DNA of 64,000 bases from NCBI GenBank assembly GCA_007922305.1, contig ML677328.1, positions 6,718,540 through 6,782,539 of the forward strand. The letters are read 5' to 3'. How positions within the stretch are numbered: the stretch's first letter is position 1; each line of letters starts with the position of its first letter. Made by a program: the position numbers and the translations under genes. The notes beneath the pieces were generated by a model that saw only the letters and a list, made by a program, of their open reading frames with translations, was not told the origin of the DNA and made no database searches. This stretch comes from Dermatemys mawii (lineage: Eukaryota > Chordata > Testudines > Dermatemydidae). Below are positions 35,001-46,400 of the stretch, piece by piece.

Positions 35001-35584
35001 TAATTTGATTAGCAGACAGGATAAAACAGTAATAGGTAGAGGAGTTCCCAAAAGAGGTTCTTTAAAGTGAAGGATGTGAAATGATAAATGTGATCAAGAT
35101 GCTGCTTCCCCAATTAGGGGATTAACCAAACTAAACAGATATTTAAAAGATATATATATAAAAAAAGGCTTGGATGGCGCACAAAATACTGAGAGAAAGT
35201 ATGCATTTTTGGAAAATAGAACACACCGATTTAGGATGTATAATGGAATTTTATGTTTATATAGCACCTTTCATCCCAGAGGTTCTTAAAGTGCTTGGCA
35301 AATGAAACAAATTGATGTACAGTATATACCATACATAGAAATCATTTTATCTGCTACTGAAAGGTATCCCCATTGGGGTGAAGCGTTGCAACCGGTTAAA
35401 ATAGCTTAGCTAAGTTGTAAAGACTACTGTATCTAATTAAAGCTGCAGTGATCTTCAGTAGGCATAATGTAATTAACACAGCTGGAATTTATTCAGAACC
35501 TGGGGTCGAACACTTAACTCTTGCAAAAAGCATTGCAGGATTTTTAAATGATTGCCAATGGTCAAGACCTCAGCTTTATATTGA

Positions 35585-35785
35585 TTGCTTATATAGCCCC
35601 CATCACTACAGAATTTGATTATTATTTTCATTTTACAGACAGAGAGCAGAGGCACAGATAGTAAGTGTCTAGGAACAAATTAAGGCAGAGGGATAAACCC
35701 AAAGTCACACAAAGTCTGGCAGAGCTGCAAACTGAACTCAGATCTCCTGTGTCCCAGTCTGGTGTCTTAAGCACAAGGTCATCCT
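35585..35785 (+). repeat. MIR-type amniote CORE-SINE
   Basis: TTTTCATTTTACAGACAGAGAG, then GAGGCACAGATAG, AAAGTCACACAAAGTCTGGC, GATCTCCTGTGTCCCAGTCTG and CTTAAGCACAAGGTCATCC follow the canonical order of the MIR core and tail. A 5' portion may remain at 35255-35300 (TTATATAGCACCTTTCATCC). Confidence 0.85.
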
Positions 35786-35790
35786 TCCTC

Positions 35791-38700
35791 CATCTCATCT
35801 GAAGGATGGCAACTCCAGAAAAACATTATCCCTCCCCAGCACCATAATTGAGCATTAGTTCACTGGAGTTTCAGACAAAAGAACAACAATTGAAATAGCA
35901 GCACTACTTCCCTTAGAAGCTAAGATTGGAAGCATAGTGCCTGATCAACACATCTAGAAACCCAGAATGCTGGTAATCTAGTGAGCAAAGGCAGACAGGA
36001 TGGAGTGCACAGCTATGGAATGTCAAAGAGATTGGACATCAAAGGAGCAGTGCAGAAATCACAGAAAAGATCCTAGTGGGTATAGATTCAGCAGGCTGAA
36101 GAGTTTTCCTTTTAGATATTAATGTCAGGAGTCTCAATCCTTTTACGGAAGTAGTATTTGCTCATGGTCAATGATGATATTTTCACCAGAGGATGCAAGA
36201 CAACGTGCACCAGCAGAGCCTGGTTATTAAGATACAGAAAGCAGCAGTAGAATAGTATTAGGTATGTGAAGTGCATAAGTGCATTATGTTACAGAAGGAA
36301 AGGAAATGGTGTCTTCAGACATCGCAGGATGTTTAGTAGTCAGAGCTAGAATGGGGCTAGAAAGAGAGCCAGAGAAATGTTAGATTGACAGAGATCACAA
36401 GATAATCTGTGATCCTTTTGGTTTTTATGTGCTGTCCTACATGTGATTATAAAGCAGCATACTTGGAAATTCATCTGTTGATGTGTAGCCTAGAGCAGAA
36501 GAGAAATGTAAAATAAGAGTACTACCATGTGTCAGTGAGCAAAGTGGATTGATCCAGTGGCTGGATTTGCTACAGATGAAATGTCAGTGCTTTAGGAAAG
36601 CAGCAGGTTGGCCTGCCATTAGCATGAGCATTATTTCTGAGTGGCATGGCAAATGCTCACTAGTGACAAGGCTCACACCATCAAGATTACCGAAAACGTC
36701 AAAATACTTCTACATATTTCAAGAGGTTTCTACCACATTATCATTTCAAAGAAGTAGAATCAAGAGCTGACAAGAGCCAGTGTGCCTTACTCAACGTATG
36801 AAAGAAGTAGGGAATCAGACTAATTAAAGCCACATTTATTTTTTGCCTAACAAAGAGCTAATTCCTGAGACACATGCCAAGTCACTGCTGCATTAGAGAG
36901 CCAGCTGGATGTCCACTATGTGACAAGGGAGTGTATTCATGTAGGCAGTGTTTTATAAACAAGTAGCCCCTACTGAGTCATCATGCTAGATTTAGCTGAC
37001 TTCTGGAGATCCGGCAGGCTACACCCTATTTTCACACAAAGGTATTTCCAAATGTATTGAAAAGCACATGAACCTTTATTTTACTGAGGCAAACTGGACA
37101 ACTCCCATGCCTAATATGTAGTCAGTCAAGAAGGCAAAGTTTAAATAAGTTTGCATTATTGAATAGCTGACAAATTGATATTGCTATGTTTAAAACAATG
37201 GATTTCTGTTTCCTCACGGCATTTTTGCCAGCATGACGCACAGCTTTTCCTACTTATACTGCACTGAATGCACTTAGGCTACAATCCACAGATATATGTT
37301 TTTAAAAAGTCACTTCAGTGTACAAAATTTATCTGATAACTGACTATTTAGCAATGTTCCTCTCACCCCATCTACTGAACTCTCTCTCTCATCTAGACTT
37401 CTGACAAATCTGAAAACTAAAGTGTTTCTTTAAATTTTGATGCAGGAGGCAAAATGCTTTGCTGCTTTTTAGCGTGTATTGCTTGCAAGCTAAAGCCTAC
37501 AAGTGACCTTTGAAGATAGCATTCCATGAATAGCACTTAATTGATAAGCAATTAATTTTCAAATATAGATGCCTAAAGTTAAGCAGCCAAATGCATCTTT
37601 ATACATTAAATACTCATTTCATGGATCCAAATTGGCCCCTGGTGCTGACGTATGGACAAAGATGGCTAACTTCAGGGCCCATTTTTGAAGAATAAGCCCA
37701 TAGGATGCAATTCAAGTAAGTATGAAGGCCCTTGCAGTACCCTGGGAATTATGAAAAAAGCCCTAAAAGTCATAATCTCTGCCAGTTTGCCACAGCAGTT
37801 TTGACTGTGACAAACACTTGTGACGGTCATACTTTCAGCTTCCCTGCTGAAGTTTTACAAGCCTAGGAAATGTTCTCATACTGCAACATTTTCATTTTAA
37901 TTGTTTTATTTAAACCCTCCACCCCAAACTCTTGGGTAGAGAGTAGGCTAGGAAAGTTTCACCTGAAAGGTGAATGTTTCAGAATGATATAAGCACTGAA
38001 AAGGAGCCTTAGGAATGGAAACACTTAGGCTATCTTGATATCTATCTATCTATATCTCTATATTTACTTACTCCAACTACACCGTGACTCTACAGATTTA
38101 ATTAGGAGCAGTGGAGGAAAAAAAGACCTACCTAGAAATACTTCGAGTTTTACTTAAATAAAGCAAGTGGAAGTATACTTGGATATGAAATAAGAACCTC
38201 CATCATGTCCTTGAACAGACACATTGGCAACAGTTAAAGTCCCAAAGGGCTATACCTTTAGTGGCAATGATGTACCACTTCTTGAATGTCTTAGCCCAGA
38301 ACACTTAGCGGAAAAGCTTCTATTCCTGTTAAGTGTGAACTCTAGAGAACTTGAAATATCATCTAAGAGATCCCTAATGGAACAAACATCCCAAACGTGG
38401 CAAAACATCAGTTGCATGTGTAGTTCTTTCACTGTATGCCTGCCAATAACAATTCAGCATCTTCTAAATGTGCTGCTGTCCGAAGAAGGTTCTAAAAGCT
38501 CAAGTACATCTGAGACCTTCTCCTTGAGGTTTGCCTTGATGAGTGCCTCAGTGTTCAGACACTAACTCTGTTTTGATAGACCCTTCACTATTGCAATTCA
38601 ATAGGAGATTGGCCATTTGCTGTGGGGGGCTATAGTATGGGGAACTCATTTTCTCCTTGACATCATCTCAATGAGATTTTCAAATGTAGCTAAGGGATTT

Positions 38701-41376
38701 GGACATGCAATTCCCATTAAAACTAATGACATGAAATGGTTACAAATGTCCGAGTCACTACCAACCTGTGCTGTTTTGCAAATGTGATGTAGAAGTTAAG
38801 AGTCTCATAGGTAACATTGAGTTCCCTGAGCCATATAATACTCATAAAGGCTATGCTAGAGTTGATCTGTATATTATCCTTAAATGAAAAGCGGAATGAA
38901 AACAAGATGACCTTGAAAGGCCAACACATCTATCATCCCAATTTTTGGCCTATATTTTTCACTACTACAAGGAGATCTGTCCTCTGTTGGCTCTCACATC
39001 TCTCCAGGAGACCAGAGAGGGAAAAAGGGAAATTTTGGGGATAACGTCCCCTCCCCTTCAGGGGAAACACGAGAGCCTACCACTAGATTTCCTTCCCAAG
39101 TCCAGAACCTCTGAGCAATAGTAGAATAGTAGAGTGGGCTTTTCAGTTGCTGCTCATTCTTTTGCACCCCATAGAAGGGCGTGTGGGAGCCCAAGGGAGA
39201 ATCTCAGGCTTTCCCAAACTTATGAAAGCTGAGGCTTCTTCAGGGAAATGAACCCAGTCATGGATCCCTTCAGGCCTGCCATGTGTTGTTAAAGGCACAA
39301 GCATCTTAATTTATACATTCTCCATGCCCCCTCAGTTAGTGCTTCATCTTCTCCGAAGGGACCATTCCCTACCCAGTTCCACATTCTATATGTATGAACA
39401 TGTGCATGCAAACACACACACATGTACGTTTGGCTGGATGCAGGCCTGACTGACGGCATGGAGTCCTTTCAGGTACGTTTATTTCCTTTTGCCTGTTCTT
39501 TTCCATGTGCTATATATTGCCACAGATTAGTCACACTGCCACTTCAGCACATGATTTCAATATGGATGACATCATAGGAGCACCAGAATTGGAGTGTTCC
39601 CCCTTCCTTTTTGGTCTACTGTAATCACTGTGCCTGTTGTAAGTAGAACCATTTTAGCTCTTTGTACTTTGCATGAATCCTTTGGGGAAAAATAGGATCA
39701 TGTGGGAAACGTTTGTATGTGTTATCTGATGGACAGCTGTAAGTACTGTACATGTCAAACTGCATCAATGACACTGGTAATATACTACATATATGGATTA
39801 TATAGGAAAGCTCTGGTGTTTCTTTCTCCCTCCTGGTAGATAAATGTAACAGCATGTAAACACACATTAAACTGAATCCCTAGTCAGAATAATGTGGTTT
39901 AATACAGGTATTTATACCTATCCAGAAGGAACAAATGAAAGCTTCTCAAATAATCCACTTCTCTTCACCTAGCAGACAAGCTCCAGTATATAAACTGTCC
40001 TCTGTCAAGAGTGTAGTTTCATTTCTGGGCTCTGCTCAATCTAATTTTAATGAGTTTATGTAATCCTCATTCCATCTGGCATAGCACTCATCGGTACAAG
40101 TTTAACTTGTCCAAAAGAAGAACTGAAAAGCGCCCACTTCCTCAAAATGAAACACGTAGTATCAAACCAGTTTCAAGGAAGCAAAGAACGAACCCAGTGG
40201 TGTACACAGGTGTTGTAGTAATTGGGGATCGTATCTCTTTAAATAATTTGTGAACCCTCTAGACATGTTCACTATGTCCTAAGTTTTAAAAGCCACCAGA
40301 ACCCTGCAGTTGTATGCATATATAGCCGTACTCTGCAAACAATGCAAATTGTGCGTATTCCGTAAACAAAATTATTTGGACTTCACCCTCCCTGCATGGT
40401 TCCTTCAGCTTATGTTTGTCACGTAAAAAGCATAATATGTAATAGGTATTTATGTACAACTTCCACTGTTTCCAGTAAAAATTACACTGATTGACTTGAG
40501 AGCCTAAAGAGCCAAGTATAGCAAAAATAGCAAAAGTAAAGACAGAGAGAAACTGACACACAAAATCCTTCAAGAAAATGATACAAGTTCCCAGGAAGAG
40601 GGAGAATGTAGAGCCCTAGAATCTTTGGTTAGACAGCATTTTCCTGCTTCAGTGAACTATCTCTAATCCATCCCTCCTTCACTGTGGGGAAGGTGATTCA
40701 AACATCAAATCAAAGCATCCCTGGCAGGTGGGAGTCAGCCTTGACTGTCTCAGGGATGGCTACGTGACAGCCTCACACAGTTCAAAAGCAGAAAGCAGGT
40801 AAAGCCATGATAAAACGACAGAGAAACAAGGAATAAAAAGATTTTTTAAGGGCCTGTAGGGAGAGGCTGTGGGATGAAGCAAGCAGAGACACTTCCAGGA
40901 TTGAAAAGTTACTTTTGGGATCCTGCTTTCCAAGTGAACTATTGCTTCCTTACTTAGTACTGGGGGTCTGAATCTACATTTTTAGCTTATTTAAAATAGA
41001 TTTTGAAGATCCTAATTATGGTCCCAGATGCACAGATGCTATTGAACATTTTGGACTAAAGCTCTAAAAACACGTAAGGCACCCTAGGCAGTAAGCCCAA
41101 TTTGTGCATGTATGTATGTTGGAAAGAAAATAATTACAATACATCTATTTCAATGTAAACTGAAACAGAATCATTAGCACAGAAAGTCCTCACACACGCA
41201 ATAGGGGAAACCCATTCATAAAATCAGTTTGATGCCCCTTAGTTCAGACTTCTCATTTCATTTTGGCAAGAAAAATTATTTCCTATTGTAGTGCATTTTC
41301 TACACTGTGCTGTTTGTTGAAATCAAAAGTACTTACACCTCTATTCAATGGAAAAATACCCCTGGTTTTCCAGTGG
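35791..41376. other. No gene recognised; possible conserved non-coding sequence
   Basis: Mostly unique-looking DNA. At 37536-37557 there is the inverted word TTAATTG-ATAAG-CAATTAA. At 38035-38062 there is a TATC microsatellite, and at 38672-38740 a short dispersed amniote repeat (CAAATGTAGCTAAGGGATTTGG). The plus-strand frame at 38227-38565 is listed separately. Confidence 0.45.
38227..38565 (+). pseudogene. Open frame without Met start, possible transposon-derived protein remnant
   Basis: An open frame of about 113 codons on the plus strand, beginning after a TTG and reading KVPKGYTFSGNDVPLLECL, then SPEHLAEKLLFLLSVNSREL, then SLMEQTSQTWQ. It has ordinary protein-like composition, unlike the low-complexity frames elsewhere. 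No ATG starts it, no clear splice acceptor precedes it, and the C-terminal part looks less protein-like. The E-Q-T-x-x-W wording faintly recalls the start of YqaJ-type exonuclease domains found in some transposon proteins, but that is weak. It may be a relic of a mobile element or simply chance. I do not assign a product. Confidence 0.25.
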
Positions 41377-41381
41377 GTGCT

Positions 41382-42178
41382 TGTCATAAGTATGAAGTAG
41401 CCTAGAATTAGTGTTTACCTGTAAGAGGTTAAGCTAAAGGTAACCTGAGAGGTGGACAACTGACCAATGAGAAATTCCTCAGGAGACAAAGGATTTTGAG
41501 TTTCAGTTTCTCTCTGGGTCTCTCTCTGTTCAACTCAGCTATGGGATGAATCACAGCTATTTCTTTCACTGTAACTATAAGCTTTCCATCAAGTAAGGTA
41601 GTCAGTAAGTTTACCTTCTTTTTATCACTTGGAAGGTTCTCAGTGATGAGTGTTGGCTGGGTGCTTCTTGATATTGTAAGATTCAGCAGAGATATCAGCA
41701 GTGGGAGAAAGTTGCCTCAGGGGAGAGGTTTGGTTTCTTAATTCTAAGACATGATTATGGTAGATGCTGTTCTATTGATGGTTATAAGGGATTTATTCCT
41801 TTCTTTTTTTCTTTTATTAAAATCTTTCTTCTAAGAATCTGACTGCTTGTTTTCCATTGTGTAAGATCCTGGTTTTGGATTGGGCACGTCTCGCAGGATC
41901 AGGCGAGGTTTGTTTTTTTCCTCTCAAGCTTCCCAGGGAGGACTAAGTTTGGGGGGTTTGTGGAAAGATAAAGAGAGGCTTCAAGTGGCCTATGTCCAAT
42001 AGTTTTTTTGAGACATTCTCACTTGATGGTGGCAGCATACCAGGCCCAGACACAGGAGAGATCTGGGGGGAAAAGTTTTAACCTAAGCTGGTAAAATAAG
42101 CTTGGGGGGTTATTTCTTTTTTCATGCGAGTCCCCACCTCTGTACCCTAGAGTTCAGAGTGGGGAGGCAATCCTGACA
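41382..42178 (+). mobile_element. Solo LTR with perfect 5-bp target duplication
   Basis: A 797-bp element starting TGTCATAAGTATGAAG and ending GGCAATCCTGACA. It is flanked on both sides by GTGCT (41377-41381 and 42179-42183), the 5-bp duplication expected for LTR retroelement integration. The interior ends with TGGTGGCAGCATACC and ACCTAAGCTGGTAAAATAAG, wording I know from abundant turtle LTRs. No internal gag/pol is present, so it is a solo LTR left by recombination between two LTRs. Confidence 0.9.
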
Positions 42179-42183
42179 GTGCT

Positions 42184-44839
42184 ATTTTAGCTCTTCAGTT
42201 GACTGATCCTATTCAACTGAAAGCTGGTTGGCCTTCAGAAACCATGTCGTTTACTTTTTTAATTTCCCATCCAGAGCCCCAGGCCACTGAAGAGTTGGAA
42301 AACTCAAGCCTTCAATCTCCCTATATTAAATTTAACCTGAATCAGTATAACCCCTTAAAAGCATTTCTATAACCACAGGAGAACTTTAGTCCTATTTCAA
42401 GTGCAAGCAATACTGCTGCATGACCATTCTTAAGGTTAAAACCTTAGCCTGAAGCTCTTAAAGCCAGGGGTTCTCGTAAGGCCCCAGGAATTCCTTTTGT
42501 TCTTCCACCCTAACTTTACTTTGCTTCCCCTATCCTCGGATGAACTACATCAGAATGATGTTTCCCACCACCTGACCACAGTTCCCTCTACCGTGTCCTC
42601 TTGCACTACTTCACATGTCCATCATATGGTTCATTCTTTGGAGCAACAGCTCCCCTTTGATCTCCCAGAGCTGCGACTGGCATCTCCACCCACAGCAGCT
42701 TCTGGATGAAAAGAAAGTAGCATAAGAATAATGAGAAATAAAAGAAGTTAGAGATGTAAAAGACCTATTTGATTGTCTAGTCCAGCCTTCCCACTGCATC
42801 CACCGTCATGCAATGCAAGGCATATCCTCCAGGTGGAGAATATAAATATATGTTGGTTCTTAATTCTCTTTGAGTCCCAGATACAATGTGATTCTTCCAA
42901 ATGAACTTAAATAAAGCAAGCAGCTTGTGTTTTATGTTCTGCGTATGACTAACACATGCTCACACCCTGCCAAGTGTATTTCAGAATGTAGTACCATACT
43001 GGTCTATCTAGTTAGGTATCCCAACTATGTCAGCAGCCAGTAGCTGATGTAGCAGAAAAAGGTGAAGTTATTCTTTCATCTTATCCTTACCTATTGGTTT
43101 CCCTTTGATGTTAAGATTTTGGTTTGACCAACTTATCTAAAAATTCATCTCTCTCCCCATAAGATACTGCCCAGTGGTGATCATGGCAGCTGAACTTGAA
43201 TTTGATTGATGAAAGAGAAAGGGGTCTTTTAGCAGGGCATTCACCATTATCTTGCCAAGGAATTTACTTTCCACCTTGGCTTCTAATATTCCAAGCATGT
43301 TATTACTTCTTTCTTCATATTCTAATTTTCAGGGAATGTTGCAAAGCCCATCTTTTCTTCCCCTGGCTGGTAAGGAGAGAGGTGAGGCTGGGTAGTGGAG
43401 TCAGGGGAACTCTGGTAAGGTTTGTTACATTTATGTTATTGGCAGTGGTATTACAATCCGTGGGTAAGTGACAGTCTGTTTAGCTAAGAGTTCATTTTTA
43501 AAGACAATGTCAAGGGTATGCAGAGTTTGGGATGGGTGCTCAGTTGTGGCTGAGTAGTGTAAATTGCAACAAATAAATAAATGGTTGGATCTACCAGTCC
43601 TACAGCTAATTAGCTCCTGACAACTGAAGGAATCTTGTAGTGCAATTAAAAAAAAAAAGTTAGCACACCCACATTCTGCACTGTTCGTAAGAGATGAACA
43701 GCAGGGTGGATTTAAAGAGAACCCTGACATCAAACATGGCATACTTTCAGCTGGCCATTCTGCACAGCCCCTGAAGCCTGGTGAAAGCTGCTTCTAATAA
43801 ACTGCCATTAAATTTTTTTTTGCACAGAAAACTCACTGACGGAGTTCCTGAGTATTTGCATTAATTAACAGTACAAAAGAATATTTCTACAGCACCGACT
43901 TTTTACGTACATGAAAATTAGGTAGTCACCAACTATTTTTAAGATCAAAAACCAGCCATGAAATAAAATTTTAAGTAGTAAAGCGATGACCTCATCTCTG
44001 TATCCAGAGAGACACTGCTCCCTTCCCCCCCGCCCAGCCTCAGTGAGGTCACCGCCTTAACTCTCTGTACCCAGAAGGAGTGTCTAAAGGGCCCATGGCA
44101 GCAAGCCTCCCAGCCTCGGTTGCCAAACTAGAGAGGCTCATGCTTGTTCTCTAAAAACAGCTATACAGACAGTGATTTGAAGTTCTGGTTCAGGCTGGAG
44201 TTTGTACTCAGAAGCCTAAGCATGGGAAATGTCAATCCTTGATCCACACCAAAGCTGCCTTACACCATTACTGGTCAGATGGCTGTCATCCTTGAATAGG
44301 TGCTACTTCAGAGCAAGACCATCAGCTAGTCACCTGCTGTCTCAATTCTGGAGAGAGGGTTAACATGGGAGGGAATGGTTAGGGTTGGGATTAAGGGGGG
44401 AATTCTGGGAAAATGGAGAGGATATCCTGTGGGCATGGCAGAGAGCTGTGAGGGGACTTTCAACTGACAAACTAAGGAGGTTCACTGCTTGAAAGAACTT
44501 CAGTTCCAATAGCTATTAAGCATGACAACAATACTGAAAATCCATCAACTGTGCCACACTTGCACATAATGGATTGAGTGTCAATTAATTGAACACCAGA
44601 GCTTAACAAATTTCAAGGGCATCTTGCACCCTTCTGTTATTTGCAAAGGTAAGCTGTGGGGCTCATATGATTGATGCAGAGTTGAGTGTGTGCCAGTGTA
44701 TGCAACACATTCACATGGCGCTTGCAGTGTTGAAGCTTTAATGCAGGTAAGCTTTGTAGGAGTTTACTTATAATCAGCAGCCAAATTTGACTCATGCAGG
44801 AATGAATCACAGACATTAGAGAGGGAATAGATTGCTTAG
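42184..44839. other. No gene recognised
   Basis: Contains a CR1 tail remnant at about 42975-43060 (TCAGCAGCCAGTAGCTGATG) and a piece at 44080-44225 related to 3685-3925. Other parts look unique. No exon was recognised. Confidence 0.5.
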
Positions 44840-45100
44840 GCCTTTCACACCATCTTCCTGCTAGTGCAGGACATTAATGCTTTGATCAGTCTAGCTTTAA
44901 ACGTTACAGGTAATAGAGTTTCTACCATTTCTGTTGGGAAATCATTCCAGAGCCTGGAATCACATTTCACTCCCAGGAAGATTTTCCTGATAGGCAGCCT
45001 ACATATTTCTTTTCTTGATTTCATTACATTCTTCTTACCTGTACCCCTGCTTTTAAAAAGGTTCAGTGCAGAAATTATTCTTTTGTTGGGAATTCATTTC
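44840..45100 (-). mobile_element. Old CR1/L3-like 3' fragment
   Basis: TTTCTACCATTTCTGTTGGG, CATTCCAGAGCCTGGAATCAC and GATTTTCCTGATAGGCAGCC follow the antisense wording of the 3' end of old CR1/L3 elements. No open frame on the minus strand. Confidence 0.6.
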
Positions 45101-45950
45101 ACAGGAACAGATGACCTAGAAGTAAATCGGAAGGGATCTGGTATTTTGAGAGATCGGATCAGATAAGCACCTGATTCCTTTATGGGGTATGCGTTTCAGG
45201 GGGCTCAACAGTGTAGGGCTTGGAGCGAGCATGAATCCTCAATATGAGCTGCTAAAAGTCTCTGTCTCTAGCAAGAACATTAACAACAGCTTCAGCAAAA
45301 CCACACCAGAAACGACAATGTATGGAATAATCCTGCGCTGCTAATGAAATGGACTGAGCGATCTGTTTTTTGTAGGTCTTTTTCATCTCACCTGTGAGAT
45401 TTGGATGAATGGTGAGACAGGTTATTTTCGTTATATTCCTTTGATTCTCAACTATCTTAAATTATAGAAAAAAGAAAACCAACTCCAGTAAATGTCAGGA
45501 ACTAAATAAATGAAAAGAACACAAATGAATTGAGGGAAAATATTTATATTTAAGAAAAGCAATTTGGAGCCATCAAGTTACATACCTAAGGTCTGATTCC
45601 TGAGCTCACTGAAGTCCATGGGAGTCTTTTTATTGACTTTGATGGGCTTTCAATCACAGCTGTAACTAGCCAGTGTAAACAGAGTTCTTATTAGTTACCC
45701 CACCTGCTTCGGGATGCCATGCATGACTAGGAGATTAGGGAGGGAACAGTCCCTGCACTTCTCTTCCTTCAGACATTGCTGCCACAGATCAGAAGACAAG
45801 GATACCAGAAGAGCACAATTGTTACCATCTTTTTACTTTGTTCAGGCAGCAGGAGCAATTGAATCATCATCTGGTTAGCAATTAAATGCCACATTTGTGT
45901 TAGACAATTGTCTTGGGAGGATTGAAAGAAACCAGGAAAGGGAATATAGG

Positions 45951-46073
45951 TAGGGTGACCAGATAGCAAGTGTGAAAAATCGCGACGGGGGTGGAGGGTA
46001 ATAGGAACCTAGATAAGAAAAAGACCTAAAAATTGGGACTGTTCCTATAAAATTGGGACATCTGGTCACCCTA
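45951..46073. mobile_element. Palindromic MITE, copy A
   Basis: A 123-bp element with perfect 14-bp terminal inverted repeats TAGGGTGACCAGAT and ATCTGGTCACCCTA; the inner parts (AAAAATCGCGAC and GACTGTTCC) also partly pair. Flanks AATATAGG and GATATAGT are a probable 8-bp target duplication, pointing to a hAT-type origin. No coding capacity. Confidence 0.88.
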
Positions 46074-46244
46074 GATATAGTGCTGTAATGCCAATTTGCA
46101 TTTTCAGTCCTGACAAATACAGAACAATCAATCATACAAAGCAAATAAATGTTAGTATCTTAAAGCCGCTTAAGGCAAGTTTGCCACTTGTTTGACATTT
46201 CAGACATTATTGGTACAACAACAAAATTGTTAATATTATTATTA

Positions 46245-46400
46245 CTTATATTGTGATAGCAACTACAAGCCCCAGTCAGGGACCAGAGCACCAACTGTGC
46301 TAGGCACCACACAAATAAAGAACAAAAAGATGGCCCTTTTCCCCCAGGAGTTCAACAATCTAAGACAAAACACATTAATACAGACAAATAAGGGATCACA
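46245..46400 (+). repeat. MIR-like amniote SINE
   Basis: CTTATATTGTGATAGCAACT, then CCAACTGTGCTAGGCACCAC, ACAAATAAAGAACAAAAAGATGG and CCCCAGGAGTTCAACAATCT follow the first half of an amniote MIR element. The 136-codon minus-strand frame across it is not supported as a gene. Confidence 0.75.
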
